Shown here: positions 48,801 through 59,971 of the stretch, piece after piece
Layout of the letters: every line of letters starts with the position of its first letter
How positions within the stretch are numbered: the stretch's first letter is position 1
Source: Desmodesmus armatus
Taxonomy: Eukaryota; Chlorophyta; Chlorophyceae; Sphaeropleales; Scenedesmaceae
Assembly: GCA_007449985.2 (NCBI GenBank)
Contig: VIIQ02000584.1
Span: forward strand, 1-64,000
Direction of reading: 5' to 3'
DNA: 64,000 nucleotides
The notes under the pieces: generated by a model
What the model was told of the DNA's origin: nothing
Seen by the model: only the letters and a program-made list of their open reading frames with translations
The model's database searches: none
Position numbers and translations under genes: made by a program

Positions 48801-49657
48801 CTGGTGAAGCAGCGCCTAGCAGCAGCCAAGGGTTGGGACCCTGAGCGGGTGTACCACGTGACCGTGATGCCTTGCTATGACAAAAAGCTGGAGGCCTCAC
48901 GTGATGACTTTCTGGTTCCAGGTGGGTTTGTGTGTGTGGGGGGGGGGGGCTGCTCCTTATCTGTGGGATGCTGACGGTGTCGCATCATCAGGGCAGGCTA
49001 GGGTTGCTGGTGAAGCAGCGCCTGGCAGCGGCCAAGGATGGGGAACCTGAGCGTGTGCACCACGTGACAGGTATGCCCTGCTGTGACAAGAAATCGGAGG
49101 CATCATGTGAAGACTTCATCATGCCAGGTGGGTTTGTGTAGTGTGCTTGCTTGGCGTGCAGCATTTATCGGGTGGGCATTTGTTGGGGGGGGGGGGTGTT
49201 CGCGAAGGGGATGGGGGCAGTACATATTTGGCACATGGTCTGGAGGCCAGCAGCTTTGGTCTGCTTGTGTTGAAATACACCATCTTGGCCCAGGACTCCC
49301 CCCTCTGTCCAACAGAATGATGATGACCCCGCCTTCCCTCATCCACAGATATCCATCGCTGAGGTTGTCTCAAGCCTCACCACCAGGGAACTGCAGGAGC
49401 TGCTGGACAAGTACAGCATGGGAGGCCTGCAGGCCTGGCTTGTGTTGGTAACTTCTGATCGTTTTCCCCGACACACTGCTGTCCCCCCCCCCCCCCCCGG
49501 GCCCCATCCAATTCACAGGTACATCCATTGCCGAGGTTGACTCGAGCCTCACTACTGGGGAGCTGCAGGAGCTGCTTGACAAGTACGGCATGGGGGACCT
49601 CAAGGCCCTGCCTACAGGCCGGGGTGACAACCTGCTCAGCCTCCTCATGGCAGCCAC

Positions 49658-49696
<39 letters not shown>

Positions 49697-50185
49697 GCAG
49701 GAGCCGCTGCGGGTGCCTGAGCCGCTCATGCATGCTCAGCTTGGCAGCAGCGGCGGCTATGCAGATTACATATTCGCTGCTGCTGCTGCTGAGCTGTACG
49801 GCACCGACATTGCTGCCGCCGTCTCGGCTGCTGCTGCTGCTGGTCGTGGGGATCTTAGTCACAGCAGCAGCAGCAGCAGCAGTAGCAAGCTGCCCTGGAA
49901 GGTTCTACGTAATGCAGATATGCAGGAGCTTCAGCTGCTCGACCCCACAGGCCAACCGCTGCTGCGTTTTGCGATCGCGTACGGCTTCCGAAACATCCAG
50001 ACCATCGTACGGCAGATCAAAATGGGGCGCTGTCAGTACGATTATGTGGAAGTGATGGCGTGCCCGAGCGGGTGTTTGAACGGTGGGGGCCAGCTGAAGG
50101 CGCCGAAAGGCGTCACCAGTGCGGCACTGGTCGAGCAGCTGGAGCTGCAGTACTTCCAACAGCAGGCAGCAGCTGGCGGCGGCTC

Positions 50186-50233
<48 letters not shown>

Positions 50234-50540
50234 GGGTGAGAACAGTACTGCTGCTGCTGGTGATGCAGTGCAGCAGCTGTACAAGGTTGAGCCCGGCAGC
50301 ATACAGCTGCTACAGCCTGTTGGGAACCTCTCTTCCTCAGCCCCCTCACCCCAGCAGCAGCAGCAGCAGCAGGGCGCTCCTGCCGCGGTGCCAAGTTGCA
50401 TCAGTAGTGAGTCGCTGGCGGCTGTGTACAGTGTGGTTCTGGGGGGCCAGCACCCTGGGGCTGTGGGGCTGCAGTCGCTGCTGCACACACAGTACCACAA
50501 GAGGGAGAAGACGGTGACCAGCACCATCACCGACTGGTAG
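42677..50540 (+). CDS. NAR1: Cytosolic Fe-S cluster assembly factor NAR1 (IOP1-like)
   Basis: Eight exons in phase: 42677-42793, 43373-43648, 44779-44872, 45290-45325, 46028-46169, 46584-46708, 48271-48480, 49519-50540; 673 residues against about 480-490 in yeast and human. It is the [FeFe]-hydrogenase-like factor of the CIA machinery, which loads 4Fe-4S clusters onto cytosolic and nuclear proteins. N-terminal cluster ligands: Cys23 (PSQAC) and Cys115/118/121 (CLACSGC). H-cluster-like ligands: Cys262 (ACPGW), Cys318 (MPCYDKK), Cys515 and Cys519 (MACPSGC). Other signatures are [23 protein letters not shown] and the C-terminal ITDW, matching the terminal Trp motif recognised in CIA clients and factors. 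The extra length is Gln/Ala/Ser runs in exons 2, 6 and 8. Almost every exon has partial copies in flanking introns. Confidence 0.94.
43801..43880 (+). repeat. Partial copy of NAR1 exon 2 end
   Basis: Encodes [16 protein letters not shown] and then SAETVLLH, against [16 protein letters not shown] in the exon at 43373-43648, and is followed by a GT. It lies in intron 2. The Cys ligands are kept but it lacks an acceptor. Confidence 0.88.
44209..44327. repeat. Foldback inverted repeat in NAR1 intron 2
   Basis: Outer arms (gacacagcacatgcaggcgc and its complement at the right end) and inner arms (gatatccttgcagaagaa and its complement) pair around a 7-base loop, with one bulged region between. The structure spans 119 bp. 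It may be a miniature foldback transposon; no target duplication was established. Confidence 0.85.
44619..44656. repeat. 38-base poly-C run in NAR1 intron 2
   Basis: An uninterrupted C run just after a degenerate copy of the exon 3 opening (about 44540-44580). Confidence 0.9.
45026..45080 (+). repeat. Partial copy of NAR1 exon 3 end
   Basis: Encodes [16 protein letters not shown], against [16 protein letters not shown] in exon 3, and is followed by a GTAGGG donor-like sequence. It lies in intron 3 after a short poly-G run. Confidence 0.88.
45337..45388. repeat. Interstitial plant-type telomere motif, inverted
   Basis: GGGCTTAGGGCTTAGGGTTTAGG is followed within a few bases by CCCTAAACCCTAAACCC, so TTTAGGG-like units face each other. 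It starts 11 bases after NAR1 exon 4 in its intron. A related, non-inverted stretch is at 62403-62424. Confidence 0.85.
45769..45888 (+). repeat. Partial copy of NAR1 exon 5 start, then 43-base poly-C
   Basis: After a CTGCTGCAG acceptor-like site the sequence reads [20 protein letters not shown] as in exon 5 (46028). It diverges after the shared 'aagcaccagct', and a run of 43 C (45846-45888) follows a few bases later. The true exon continues in frame from that point. Confidence 0.88.
46305..46390 (+). repeat. Partial copy of NAR1 exon 5 end
   Basis: Encodes [19 protein letters not shown], a diverged copy of [19 protein letters not shown], ending in a 'gtacacagg' junction like that of exon 5. 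It lies in intron 5. Confidence 0.85.
46790..47830. repeat. Tandem duplication of about 0.5 kb in NAR1 intron 6
   Basis: About two diverged copies, meeting near 47330. Shared blocks include 'ttgcaagctcct', 'gcatgatagagaggttaggg' and 'caaccactg'. A third partial block lies near 47740-47830. Confidence 0.75.
48012..48196 (+). repeat. Two partial copies of NAR1 exon 7 start
   Basis: Each begins at an acceptor-like CAG followed by 'gttgggtgtgct' or 'gttgggcgtgct' and keeps about 60 bases of the exon ([34 protein letters not shown]). The full exon starts at 48271 ([17 protein letters not shown]). Confidence 0.88.
48548..49130 (+). repeat. Three partial copies of NAR1 exon 7 end
   Basis: Copies at about 48548-48692, 48784-48922 and 48990-49130 each repeat the last 130-140 bases of exon 7 (VKQRLAAAK...[11 protein letters not shown]) and end in a donor-like GTGGGT. 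The middle copy is the closest match and also carries [11 protein letters not shown]; the last is the most diverged. The stretches between them are G-rich. Confidence 0.92.
49346..49450 (+). repeat. Partial copy of NAR1 exon 8 start
   Basis: After 'catccacag' it repeats the exon 8 opening with the peptide [19 protein letters not shown] ([19 protein letters not shown] in the true exon at 49519). In the phase required by exon 7 it meets a stop codon early, which is why the downstream copy is taken as real. Confidence 0.85.
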
Positions 50541-51524
50541 TATCACCATTACAGTGGGGTTCAGGGGGTGGGTGAGGTGAGGTTGAGTGTCGGCTAGTGT
50601 CTGCAATGACTGGATGTGGGGTTGACGGTGACCAACACCTTCAGCGACTGGTGTCGGGGTTGGAAGGCGAGGGAGGGGCTAGGGGGCGAGGTTTGGGGGC
50701 TTAGGGTCGGCCAGCGGTTGCAGGCACTGGTAGAGGTTGAGGGAAAGGATGGCAAGGGTTCAGGGGATTCAGTGTTGAAGGTGGATGCTTACCGCACAGT
50801 GGAGACGAAAGGCAGACAACATGGGCAGGGTTGTGCTGCGTGCCATGTGCATGTGTTGAGAGGGGGGCAGTAATGGCTGCGGTTCAGCCAGCTGTTGAGT
50901 GGTGCACTGTGTTGTGTGGGGCTTGTGCTGGACTTTAGCAGGGCGGGTTGGTGGCAAGGTTGGTGTCCTTTTGTAACATCATATGGTGGTTGTGTTGTTG
51001 ATTTGTCGGTTGTCGTGCATGTGCCCTGCATATGGCCTGCAACATGGCTGTGAGCAAAACATGCAGCACTTGCTGCCTCTCAGAGTCTGTGGGCGTTGGT
51101 GATGCAATTTAGGCTTGCTTATCGCTCCCCTTCTTTGCATCCAATAATAGCTGGTTGGCAATCCAACATGATGAGTTGTGGCAGCGATTTCGCTGTTGTG
51201 AGTGCCAGCCAGGCATGATGTCGCACAGATGTCCCTGCACAAAGACCACCTCAACCTTGCAATCCATGCTCAGCTCTGGGAAGTGACCGCCTTAGCGCAG
51301 AGTATCCACAGCAAAATTGCAGCTGCATATGACACCGAGTCTGACATGCAGCTGCGTTTGAAATTCATGTGTGACACAAGTCTGACTAACCTGCATTGCC
51401 ACAGTCTGTCCAAGGTGTTGCGCATCTATTATTTCACGCATTAACTCTGCAACTTTGCGTGGATCCTTTGTGTCAACACGTAGCATTCTGATTTGAACAG
51501 CACATCGACCGCTTTCATGCAACC
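50541..51524. other. NAR1 3' flank and unassigned sequence
   Basis: At 50620-50655 there is a copy of the last NAR1 codons ('acggtgaccaacaccttcag', then 'cgactgg') in which TAG is replaced by TGT. TGTAA at 50974-50978 could be a poly(A) signal. On the minus strand 51591-51385 is open and ends in a fair donor (MREIIDAQHLGQTVAMQ, then GTTAGT), but I cannot build a gene from it. Confidence 0.4.
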
Positions 51525-54500
51525 ATGCAGTCTGGAAGACGATCGTGCGATTCCAATGCCACAAGGCACTCAACAGCTGAATTTCAGGCACGCCACGGGA
51601 CCCTCTGCTGCACTGTACCAGGAGCTGGGGCTATCCCACCAACAGCACCTGTGCACGACAGCAAGTACCTTTCTCGGCTGCTGTCCTTCTGGATGAGCAA
51701 CAGGGGTGAGTGGCCACCATACAGGCTTCATTGGTGTGCTCTCAAGGCTGCATACGAGGGCGAAATGCTCTGGGGTGTTGTGCTGATGTTGCGGAAGATC
51801 AAAACCGACGGCCTGCAGGCAGCGGCAAGCAGCACGTTTAGTCGCGTGTCAATGTCCATATGGTGTCGGAAGCACTTTTGTGCTTCCACGGAACTTACGA
51901 GGTGCGAGGTTGCAACTCCTGCATCTGATCTTGTGGTGCTGATCACAAACTGCTGTATCATCTTGTTTCGCAGGTGGTGCAGCTTCCCACAGCCTGCCTG
52001 CAAGTACTGTAGGCGCCCCATCAACTTCAGCACCAGCAGGTACCTCCTCAAACGGCCAGCCAAGGCCCAGGCGTCTGCTGCCCCCCACCTCAGCAGCTCA
52101 CAGCACCCATGGCTCCTTCCAGCCCAGCAGCAGCAGTGGCAGTAACAGCGGCAGTTGCAGCAACTCAGAGCCAAACTGTGCAGCTGAGGATTCAGCTGCA
52201 GTTTCTCCCTATGATCCTACAGCAGCAGCCTTCCAGGGGCATACAGGCTCATCACATGCAGCTCTTGAGCTACCCCAACAGCACCAGTCCAAGGTTCTGC
52301 AGTCCTGCAGCCCTTACCCTGGCCAGCACACAGCGCACCATAGCAGCAACAGCAGCAGCAGCAGCCTGTCCTGCAGGGCGTGCCAGCGCCCGCACCACCC
52401 TTCCCACCTGCCGTGCAGCTGCCTGCAGGAGCCACCAGATGCCCTGCATGCACCTGCAACAGACCAGCACAACTGTGCTGACACCTGTGCTGGGGCCTCT
52501 GCTGACCCCACAGCGCATCCTGGTTGCAGCATCCTGCAGGCAGGCAGCCTGCATGGGCAGCTGCAGCGCAGGCAGCTGCTGGCACACCAACAGCAGCAGC
52601 TCCAGCAGCAGCTGCAGGACGCCAGTATCCATGCAGCAGCAGTGGGTGAGGATGGCACACCAACCCCAGACCAATACACCCTCGACCCACAATACCATGA
52701 CAACACCATGGGTGCTGCAGGGTCTGATGCTGCTTCTGACAGCAGTGAGGACAGCGGCAGCAGCAGTGAGAGCTGTGCCAGCAGCATCCTGCTTGCGCGT
52801 GCTGTGGCAGCTATGGAGCAGCACCAGCGGCTGCCTGATGCTGCAGACGAGCACTTTCCAGCAGCAAACCCCTTCCACAGCACCAGCAGCACCACCCCTG
52901 GGACAGCACAGTATCCTTTCAGCAGCAGCACCAGCATCAACAGCAGCTACAGCGGCAGGCATGTGCTGCAAGCTTCACAAGGCTCAGCAGTGCTGGGGGC
53001 AGATGCCTCTGCTGCTGCTGCTGCTGCTGTGCAGCCTCCTGCTGCTTCCCTCAGGTCTCGCACACCCCATGGCCCAGCACGGGGTTTACTTGCAGCAGGC
53101 ACACCCACTGCAGCAGTGACCCTTGGCAGCAGCAGTGGCCCTGGCGGCAGCATTAGGGTTAGCCTGGATGCAATCCAGGAGCACTCTACAGCACACTCCA
53201 GTGCCACTGCTGCTGCTGCTGCTGGTGGTGGCGGCAGCAGCACCACACCAGCAGCTGCTGCTTTCATCAGCAGGTGCAGCAGTGAGACCCGGCCCCTGCT
53301 GGGAGAGTCATCGGCTGACTGCCCCCTTGCTCCTACACCAGTAGAAGCTGCTGCTGCTGCTGCTGCCTTTGATGGCAACAGCAGCAGCTCCACCCCAACC
53401 CTGCGCCACTGGCAGCAGCAGCAGCAGCAGGAGTACCTGGCTGGCCAGCCCTTCACCTTCACTCTGGAACAGTCCACACCAGCACCAGCGGCAGCAGCAG
53501 CAGCAGCAACAACAGCAGCAGCAGCATCAGATGTGTCAGAGGCCAGCCTGCCTCGTCCCCAGGCCCTGACAGGCGCCCAGCTGAGTGTCCTGCAGCGGCA
53601 GCAACGCCTGATGCTGCTGCTGAGGAGCCTTGACCTCAGCCCTGGCAAGAAACACTTCCAGGAATCCCCCGTGCCAGGTGGGTGAGGTGGTGTGGAGTGC
53701 ACGGGGAGGTGAAGGGCATTGCTCCATCTTTTGCCAACAGCTGCATTGTAACACAAGCAGGGCTCAACACATATGGCGCCATAACGCACATCGCTCTGTC
53801 AGCCTCTGTACAGAGTGGTGGGTTCAGTCAAAGCAACAGACCCCCGAACCACCCACCCACCCCAAACTGATGTGCTGCCACCACCATCAACAACTGACCC
53901 TGGTTGTGATCCCTGCACCTTCCCTCCTATGTACTCGAATGTACTGCAGGAAGCCCGCAGCGCCTCCTGCACACCCTGCCTGCCACTCCCCCAAGCACAC
54001 CAGATGATGCTGCCGCCACTGCTGGCAGCAGTGCAACAGCCGCCGCCGCTGCTGCCAGTGCTGCCAGTCGTGTTGGGGGTGCTGTCAATGGTGCCGCTGC
54101 AAGCATACCTGCCGAGCACTCTCTCACAGCACTGCCTTCAGCAGCAGGATCAGCAGCAGCAGCAGGAGCAGCAACTCCTGTGAAGCTCCCCTTGCCGCCC
54201 AAGAGTCCCATCGCAGCTGCAGCAGCAGCTGTTGAGTTCAAAGCTGGCAGCATCGCTGCTGCAGCCGCCGCTGCTCTTGCTGCTGCTGGTGGTACACAGC
54301 CAGGGTCTCCTACTGCCTCTGAGTCTCATTCAGTTGCCAGCCTGGCATTCACTGACTACTGCTGGCCTACAGAACAGTACAGCAGCAGACGTCAGCGCCA
54401 CACCAGCAGCAGCGCTGCTGCTGCTGCAGCTGCTGCCACCACTGATGCTGCCCGCGTTAGTGCTGTCGGCAGCAGCAGCAGCAGCAGCAACGGCAGGCAG

Positions 54501-56637
54501 CCGTCCCCTCCTGGCGCCACAGACGCTGTGTGGCCTCAGGACCTGTGCATACCTGCCTTCTCAAACGGCAACAGCAGCAGCAGCATCTACAGCAGCAGCA
54601 GCAGGCAGCAGAAGCTCACAGGCGTCCTGGCTGCTATCACGCAGCAGGGTGACTCACCAGCAGCAGCAGCAGCGGTCAGTGCTGGTGTCACCCGCCGCAG
54701 CACTGGCAGCGGCGGCAGCAGCGTCAGCAGCTGGAGGAGTGGGGGTTACACACGCAGCTTGCTGTGGCCTGTGCCCGAGGGTTCCGCTGTCATTAGGAGC
54801 CCTGCCAGTGCTGCTGCAGCAGAGGTGATACACAGGGTTGCTGCTGCTGCTGCTGGTGACAATGCCAGTGATGCTGCTGGTGACAGTGTCAGCCGCCAGC
54901 CTGCCACAGCAGCAGCAGCAGCTGGTATTGGCAGTACTGTGCGCCAGCCTGGCAGCAAGGCAACTGTGTTCAGGCAGCAACAGGGCTTTGTGAGCAATGA
55001 GATGAGCACAGGCCTGCCCCCAAGGCCCCTCGAGATTGCTGCTGCTGGAGCAACAGTAGCAGCAGAGGCTCCAGCTGGCTTTTCTGGCGCCAGAGCAGCA
55101 GCAGCAGCAGCAGTGCCGCCGTCAGCAACAGCAGCAGCAGCAGCTAACCATGATGTGGTGGGTCTGCTGCTTGCTGCTGCTGCTAATGGTGGGCTGAGGT
55201 CTTCCCTATCAGGCGCTAGCAGCAGCTCCCAGCAGCAGCAGCAGCAGGATGCACTGCTGCCGCTGCTTGCCGCTGCCTCCAGCCCCTCACCAAAGCACAG
55301 GTCCTCCCGCCGCCGCCACCACCAGCTGCAGCAGCAGCAGCGCAGTTTGTCCTCGCCCACTGCCCCCCGCCCAGCCAACAGCACACCAGCCCCACCTCAC
55401 GAGGCCGTAATGGTTCGGGACAGCATCCTCCGCACCTCCACACGTCGCTCCACGCTTGATGCAGCAGCAGTCAAAGCCGCCTTTGCTGCTGCGCGTGCCT
55501 CACTGCAGTCCCTCGTGTCAGCCAGCAGCTGCAGCTGGTCAGACTGGGGTGATGCAGACACAGAGGCAGCAGTGGGGGAGGTGCTCAGGGCATCTGCTGC
55601 CCTGGCGGCAGCTGTGGCAGCAGCCAATGGACGGTCGTCAGTGGTGTCTGACGGTGCTGCTGCTGCTACTGCTGCTGCTGGCAGCTGCGGCAGCGATGTC
55701 CTGGCAGCAGCAGTGGCAGCAGCCAATGAGCGGTCGTCACTGCCTCTTGCTGGTAGTGCTGCTGCCGATGCTGGCAGCGGCAGCAGCACTGCGCTGGCAG
55801 CAGCAGTGGCAGCAGCTAATGAGCTGTTGCCCATGGCTCCTGCTGGTAGTGCTGCTGCTGATGCTACTGGCAGCCGCAGCAGCACTATGCTGGCAGCAGC
55901 AGCGGCAGCAGCTAGCAGTCAGCGTGCTGCTACTGCGGCTGCCGGCAGCTGCAGCAGCACTACAGCTCCCACAGAGGCTTCAGCCACCCCTCAAAACTCA
56001 GGGCCCCTGTCCCCTATGCTGCCTCTGTCACCAGTTGGGGGTGCTGGTGGTGGCAGCAGCAGCAGCAACGCTGCATCAGACCCCCTGTCCCTCAGGTGTA
56101 CCTCTCAGCTACAAGCAGCAGTGAGGTCAAGTGGATGACTGACAACCCACTGTTTGAACCCGGCGAGACACAGCAGCAGCAGCAGCAGCAGCCTGGTGAC
56201 ACACAGGCGCTGCAGCAGCAGGGGTAGGGGTGCTGCCAGGTTCCAGGCTGGCTCCTAACGCAGCTGCTGTAGCTGCTGGTGCAATTGGAGGGGCTGCTGC
56301 ACCTTTGACCACACAAGTTCTGCCAGCCTCCCCAGCAGCAGCCACAGCAGCAGGAGGGGCGTCTTGCTCGGTGTTGTCAACAGATGGTGGGGGTGATGAC
56401 CGCTCTCTCAGCTTTAGGGGGCAAGCAGTGGGGGCGCCAGACAGCTGTACAGAGACAGTGCAGCTGTGGATGCAGAAACAGCAGCAGCAGCAGCAGCACC
56501 TGATGCCTGAAGTAGCACCAGCTGCTGCTGCTGCTGTCGTTGCTGCATCTGCTGATGGTGGTGGTGGCTATGCCAGCAGGGGGAGTGGCACCGGCATTGG
56601 CAGTGGCAGCAGCACTAGCAAGCTCATCTCCTGCAGC

Positions 56638-56669
<32 letters not shown>

Positions 56670-59341
56670 CAGTGGTGGTTGCAGCAGTGGTGGTGGTGGT
56701 GGTGTGCGTGTGGCAAGGGTCAGCAACAGCAGCAGCAACAGGTACAGCGGCCTCTCAGACTCCGATTCAGACTCTGAGGGGCCTGTTGAGGACACTGTGC
56801 AGTTGTTCACACACTCCACAGCATCAGAGCAGGCAGCAGCAGCAGCAGCTGCTGCAGCAGTAATACCAGCTTCTACAATATCTTGGCAAGCACCACTCCC
56901 CTCGGCGCGTCAGCAGCAACAGCAGCAGCGACAGCAGCCACAGCTCCAGCAGCAGCAGGAGCAGGAGGACGGCAGCAGCAGTGATGACGATTGTCTCACC
57001 CCCTACATGTCCTGCAGACCTTCCTTTAGTGAAGGAGAGGGAACATCAGCTGCTGCTGCCCGGCGGCAGTGGGACCACTCCGTTCAGCCGCAGCAGCTGT
57101 GTGCTGCTCTTGCTGCTGCTAGTGACCTCTTCCAGCCTGGTAAGGGAGCCCTTCCCCACCAGCAGCACCACCAGCAGCAGCAAGTGCAGGGGATAGTCCA
57201 CGGCCTGTGGTGTCCCATGCCGCTGCAGTTCCCACTTCGAGCATCAGCAGGGGCAGGCAAAGCCGCCCACAGCCTCCTCCTGCTGCTGCTGCTGACGTCA
57301 ACTTCAGCAGCAGTGCTGCTGCTGCTGCTGCCAAACCCAGCAGCAGCAGTACCCTGCAGCCGCCGCCACTGCAGCAGCGAGTCAGCACTGTGCTGCTGCA
57401 ACTGCTGTCAGACATCACAGCGCTTAACAAGCTGCTTCAGAGCAGCATCAGCATCGATGCAGATGCACTGCAGCTGCTGCTGTCAGTGCTGCAGGACCCT
57501 GCCCTGCAGCTGCTGACGCAAGAGGCAGGGGAGGGAGAGCTGGGCATGGCAAGCTCTTTTGCAAGCTCCCTACAGCAGCAGCAGCAGCAGGAGGAGTCAC
57601 AGGTGCCAGCTAGTGGAAAGGCAGAGGAAGGCCACACTCATATCCCAGCTGTGGCTCCACACACAGCATCATTGGGTGCAGCAGGTGTCCACGCCCCCCT
57701 GTCTCCTCTGAGGGCGGGGCCAGGTCACTCCTTTTTGGGACAAGGTCACAATATGATGCTGGCTCGCCAGGGCAGCAGCAGCACTGCAGCAGGTTGGCTG
57801 CCTCAGTCTGCTGACAACGTCCTGTTAGGCAGTCCAGCCCTCAGCAGTGGCAGCAGGGAACTACTGCCAGCAGCAGACAGGGTGCTGTTGTCACCCCGTG
57901 CTGCTGCTGCTGCTGCTGCTGCGCCAGCTCTGCACACTGACAGGCAGGCAGTAGCTGGGAGTGTGCTTGCTTCCGGTGCTGCTGGGGCGTATCAGGGCCC
58001 GCAGCAGCCTGCAGGCTTAGCGGCTGCTGCTTCTGCAGCCCTACCCACCAGCATCAGCAGAGATTTAGCGGGTGGGGATGGGGGTGAGGGTGGGGGTGAG
58101 GGACCTATTCTTGCTGATGGCGATGTGCCTGTACCTCCCCAGCTACCTCACAGCAGCAGCAGCAGCAACATACAGCAGGATGAGGGCGAGGGTGAGGATG
58201 AGGGGTTGGTTGCTGACGGCACCCAGCTGGCCTCTCTGAGCCTCAGGGACCTTAGGGAGCTGCTGGGCAGGGTGGCTCAGCTGTCACTCACACAGCTGCA
58301 GCAGCAGCAACGGCACCACAAACAGGAGCAGCAGCAGCAGGAGGAGGAGGCGGAGGAGGGGCTGGAGGGAGGGATGGGTGTGATGCCTAGGCAAGAGCAG
58401 GGTGAGGATCCTCCTCACCCCATGCACACGCCAACAGCAGCAGCAGTACAGCCAGATGCCAGTCTGCATGCTGAGTCAGCACTGCTGCCGCTGCGCAGCT
58501 GGCCCCCCAGCAGCACCGCCAGGACCTACACCCTGCAGATGCCAGGCTGGCTGTCAGACGTGCCGGTCCCACAGCAGCAGCAGCAGCAGGAACAGCCTGT
58601 TGCCCACTATCCTCAGCAGCAGCAGCAGCTTGCAGCATCACACAGGAGGCCCCAGCCTCCCGTGCTTCTTCCACTGAGTCCATGCCCCGCCCTAGGGCTT
58701 GGCCCCACAGGGTGCCCCTGCCCTGCCACCCTGGCTACCCCACACAGCAGCAGCAGCAGCAAGGGATGCAGGGTTTACTTGCAGCACCTGCAGCAGCAGC
58801 AGCAGCAGCAGGGGAGAGGTATGTTTGGTCTTCTGAGATCCCACCAGCTGCTCCCAGGCAGCTAGATGGTGTAGCCAGGGGCTGCCACCCTACAGGCACC
58901 GGCAACAGCACCGGCAGCACAGAGGGGCTGCTGCCGTTGCTGCAGTTGCTCTTTGGCAGCAATGCGCGTGCGGCTACTGCTGCTGCTGGTGGTGGTCCTG
59001 CTGGTGGGCTGCCAGCAGCAGTATTTAGGACCAACAGCTGCCCCTCAGGTGTTCCGACACCGGCACAGGCCATACCTTCGCAAGCCGTGGGTGCTGCTGG
59101 CGCAAGCGCTGATACTGGTGGTGGTGCAGCAGCAGCAGCAGCAAGGGGCATCGCCAGCACAGCAGCAGCAGGGGGTGCAGCAGTAGATACCAGGGAGTTG
59201 GGTTTAGAGGGTTTGAACAGGGACCAGCTGGCGGCACTGCTGCAGCTGGACAGGCCTCCTGCCCAGCGGGGCCCAGTGGTGCGCACGCAGTCAGAGCCGG
59301 AGGCACTGCTTGCAGCACTCAACAGGCTGCGGCAGCAGTGA
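51525..59341 (+). CDS. Large Ser/Ala/Gln-rich low-complexity protein, unknown function
   Basis: A phase-consistent model has seven exons: 51525-51705, 51974-53677, 53950-56033, 56096-56195, 56240-57139, 57190-58818, 58896-59341; about 2347 residues. The start, and the borders between exons 3 and 6, are uncertain because two inferred introns are only 44 and 50 bases long. Most of the protein is Ala, Ser, Gln and Gly runs from CAG repeats. More complex islands look truly coding: DSKYLSRLLSFWMSN, RSLDLSPGKKHFQE, EVKWMTDNPLFEPGE, NRYSGLSDSDSDSEG, ALNKLLQSSISIDADALQLL, ASLSLRDLRELLGRVAQL and, near the end, LNRDQLAALLQLDRPPAQRG. No domain is recognised. It is probably intrinsically disordered and possibly regulatory. 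Confidence 0.5.
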
Positions 59342-59790
59342 TACAGCCGAAGCCCTCAACAGCAGTGATGATGCAGCCGTTACACTCAACATTATAAGGC
59401 GTGCAACAAGCATCAGCACAAGGCAGTAATGGGTAACAGTGATGCAGCTGCCGCAGCAGTATCACAGCCATTGCTCTGGTAGCTGTGAAAATGCAGCCGT
59501 CACCAATGATTAGGTATATGCAGTCGCCACAGTAGCCGTCAGGTTTGTATGTAGCCACTGCACTGTTCTGGCCGCGGCAGCAGCGTTGCATCCGCCGCAC
59601 CCAAATGGTTGCGGCAGCAACAATGCAGCAACAGCCCTGGCAGCGGATTTGATGCAGCCGCCCTGTGTGGAAGCAGTGATCCAGCCGCCATCCTGAGCCG
59701 TAGCGATGCCACAGCTGCCGTTGCACTCCATAGCCACGGCAGCAGTGATGATGCAGCCGCTGTGATGCAGAAACCGCGGCAGATGTGGGG
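59342..59790. repeat. Degenerate GCAGTGATGCAGCCGC-like repeats
   Basis: Immediately after the stop of the Ser/Ala/Gln-rich gene the sequence cycles through imperfect copies of 'gcagtgatgatgcagccg' and 'agccacggcagcagt'. No frame is maintained. A related 'agccacggcagcagtg' recurs near 61710. Confidence 0.65.
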
Positions 59791-59971
59791 CGTAGGATTG
59801 GGGCTGAAGGCTTTGGTTTTGAGGCACACTGTGGCATGTTGCGCCGCGCTGTGGGTGGCGCTTGGGACAATGCCGTCGTGTGTTTGTTGATTCTGTGTTG
59901 CATTGTGTCCGTGTCGCTTGGACAAAGCCGTGGTGTGCCCAGTTTGAGGGATCGTATCTCCTCACCTTGAC

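Noticed and set aside
48784..48922. Middle exon 7 copy as an additional real NAR1 exon
   Set aside because: It would repeat the MPCYDKK cluster-ligand segment in the protein, and the copy at 48271-48480 alone gives a complete in-phase exon. It could still be an alternative exon.
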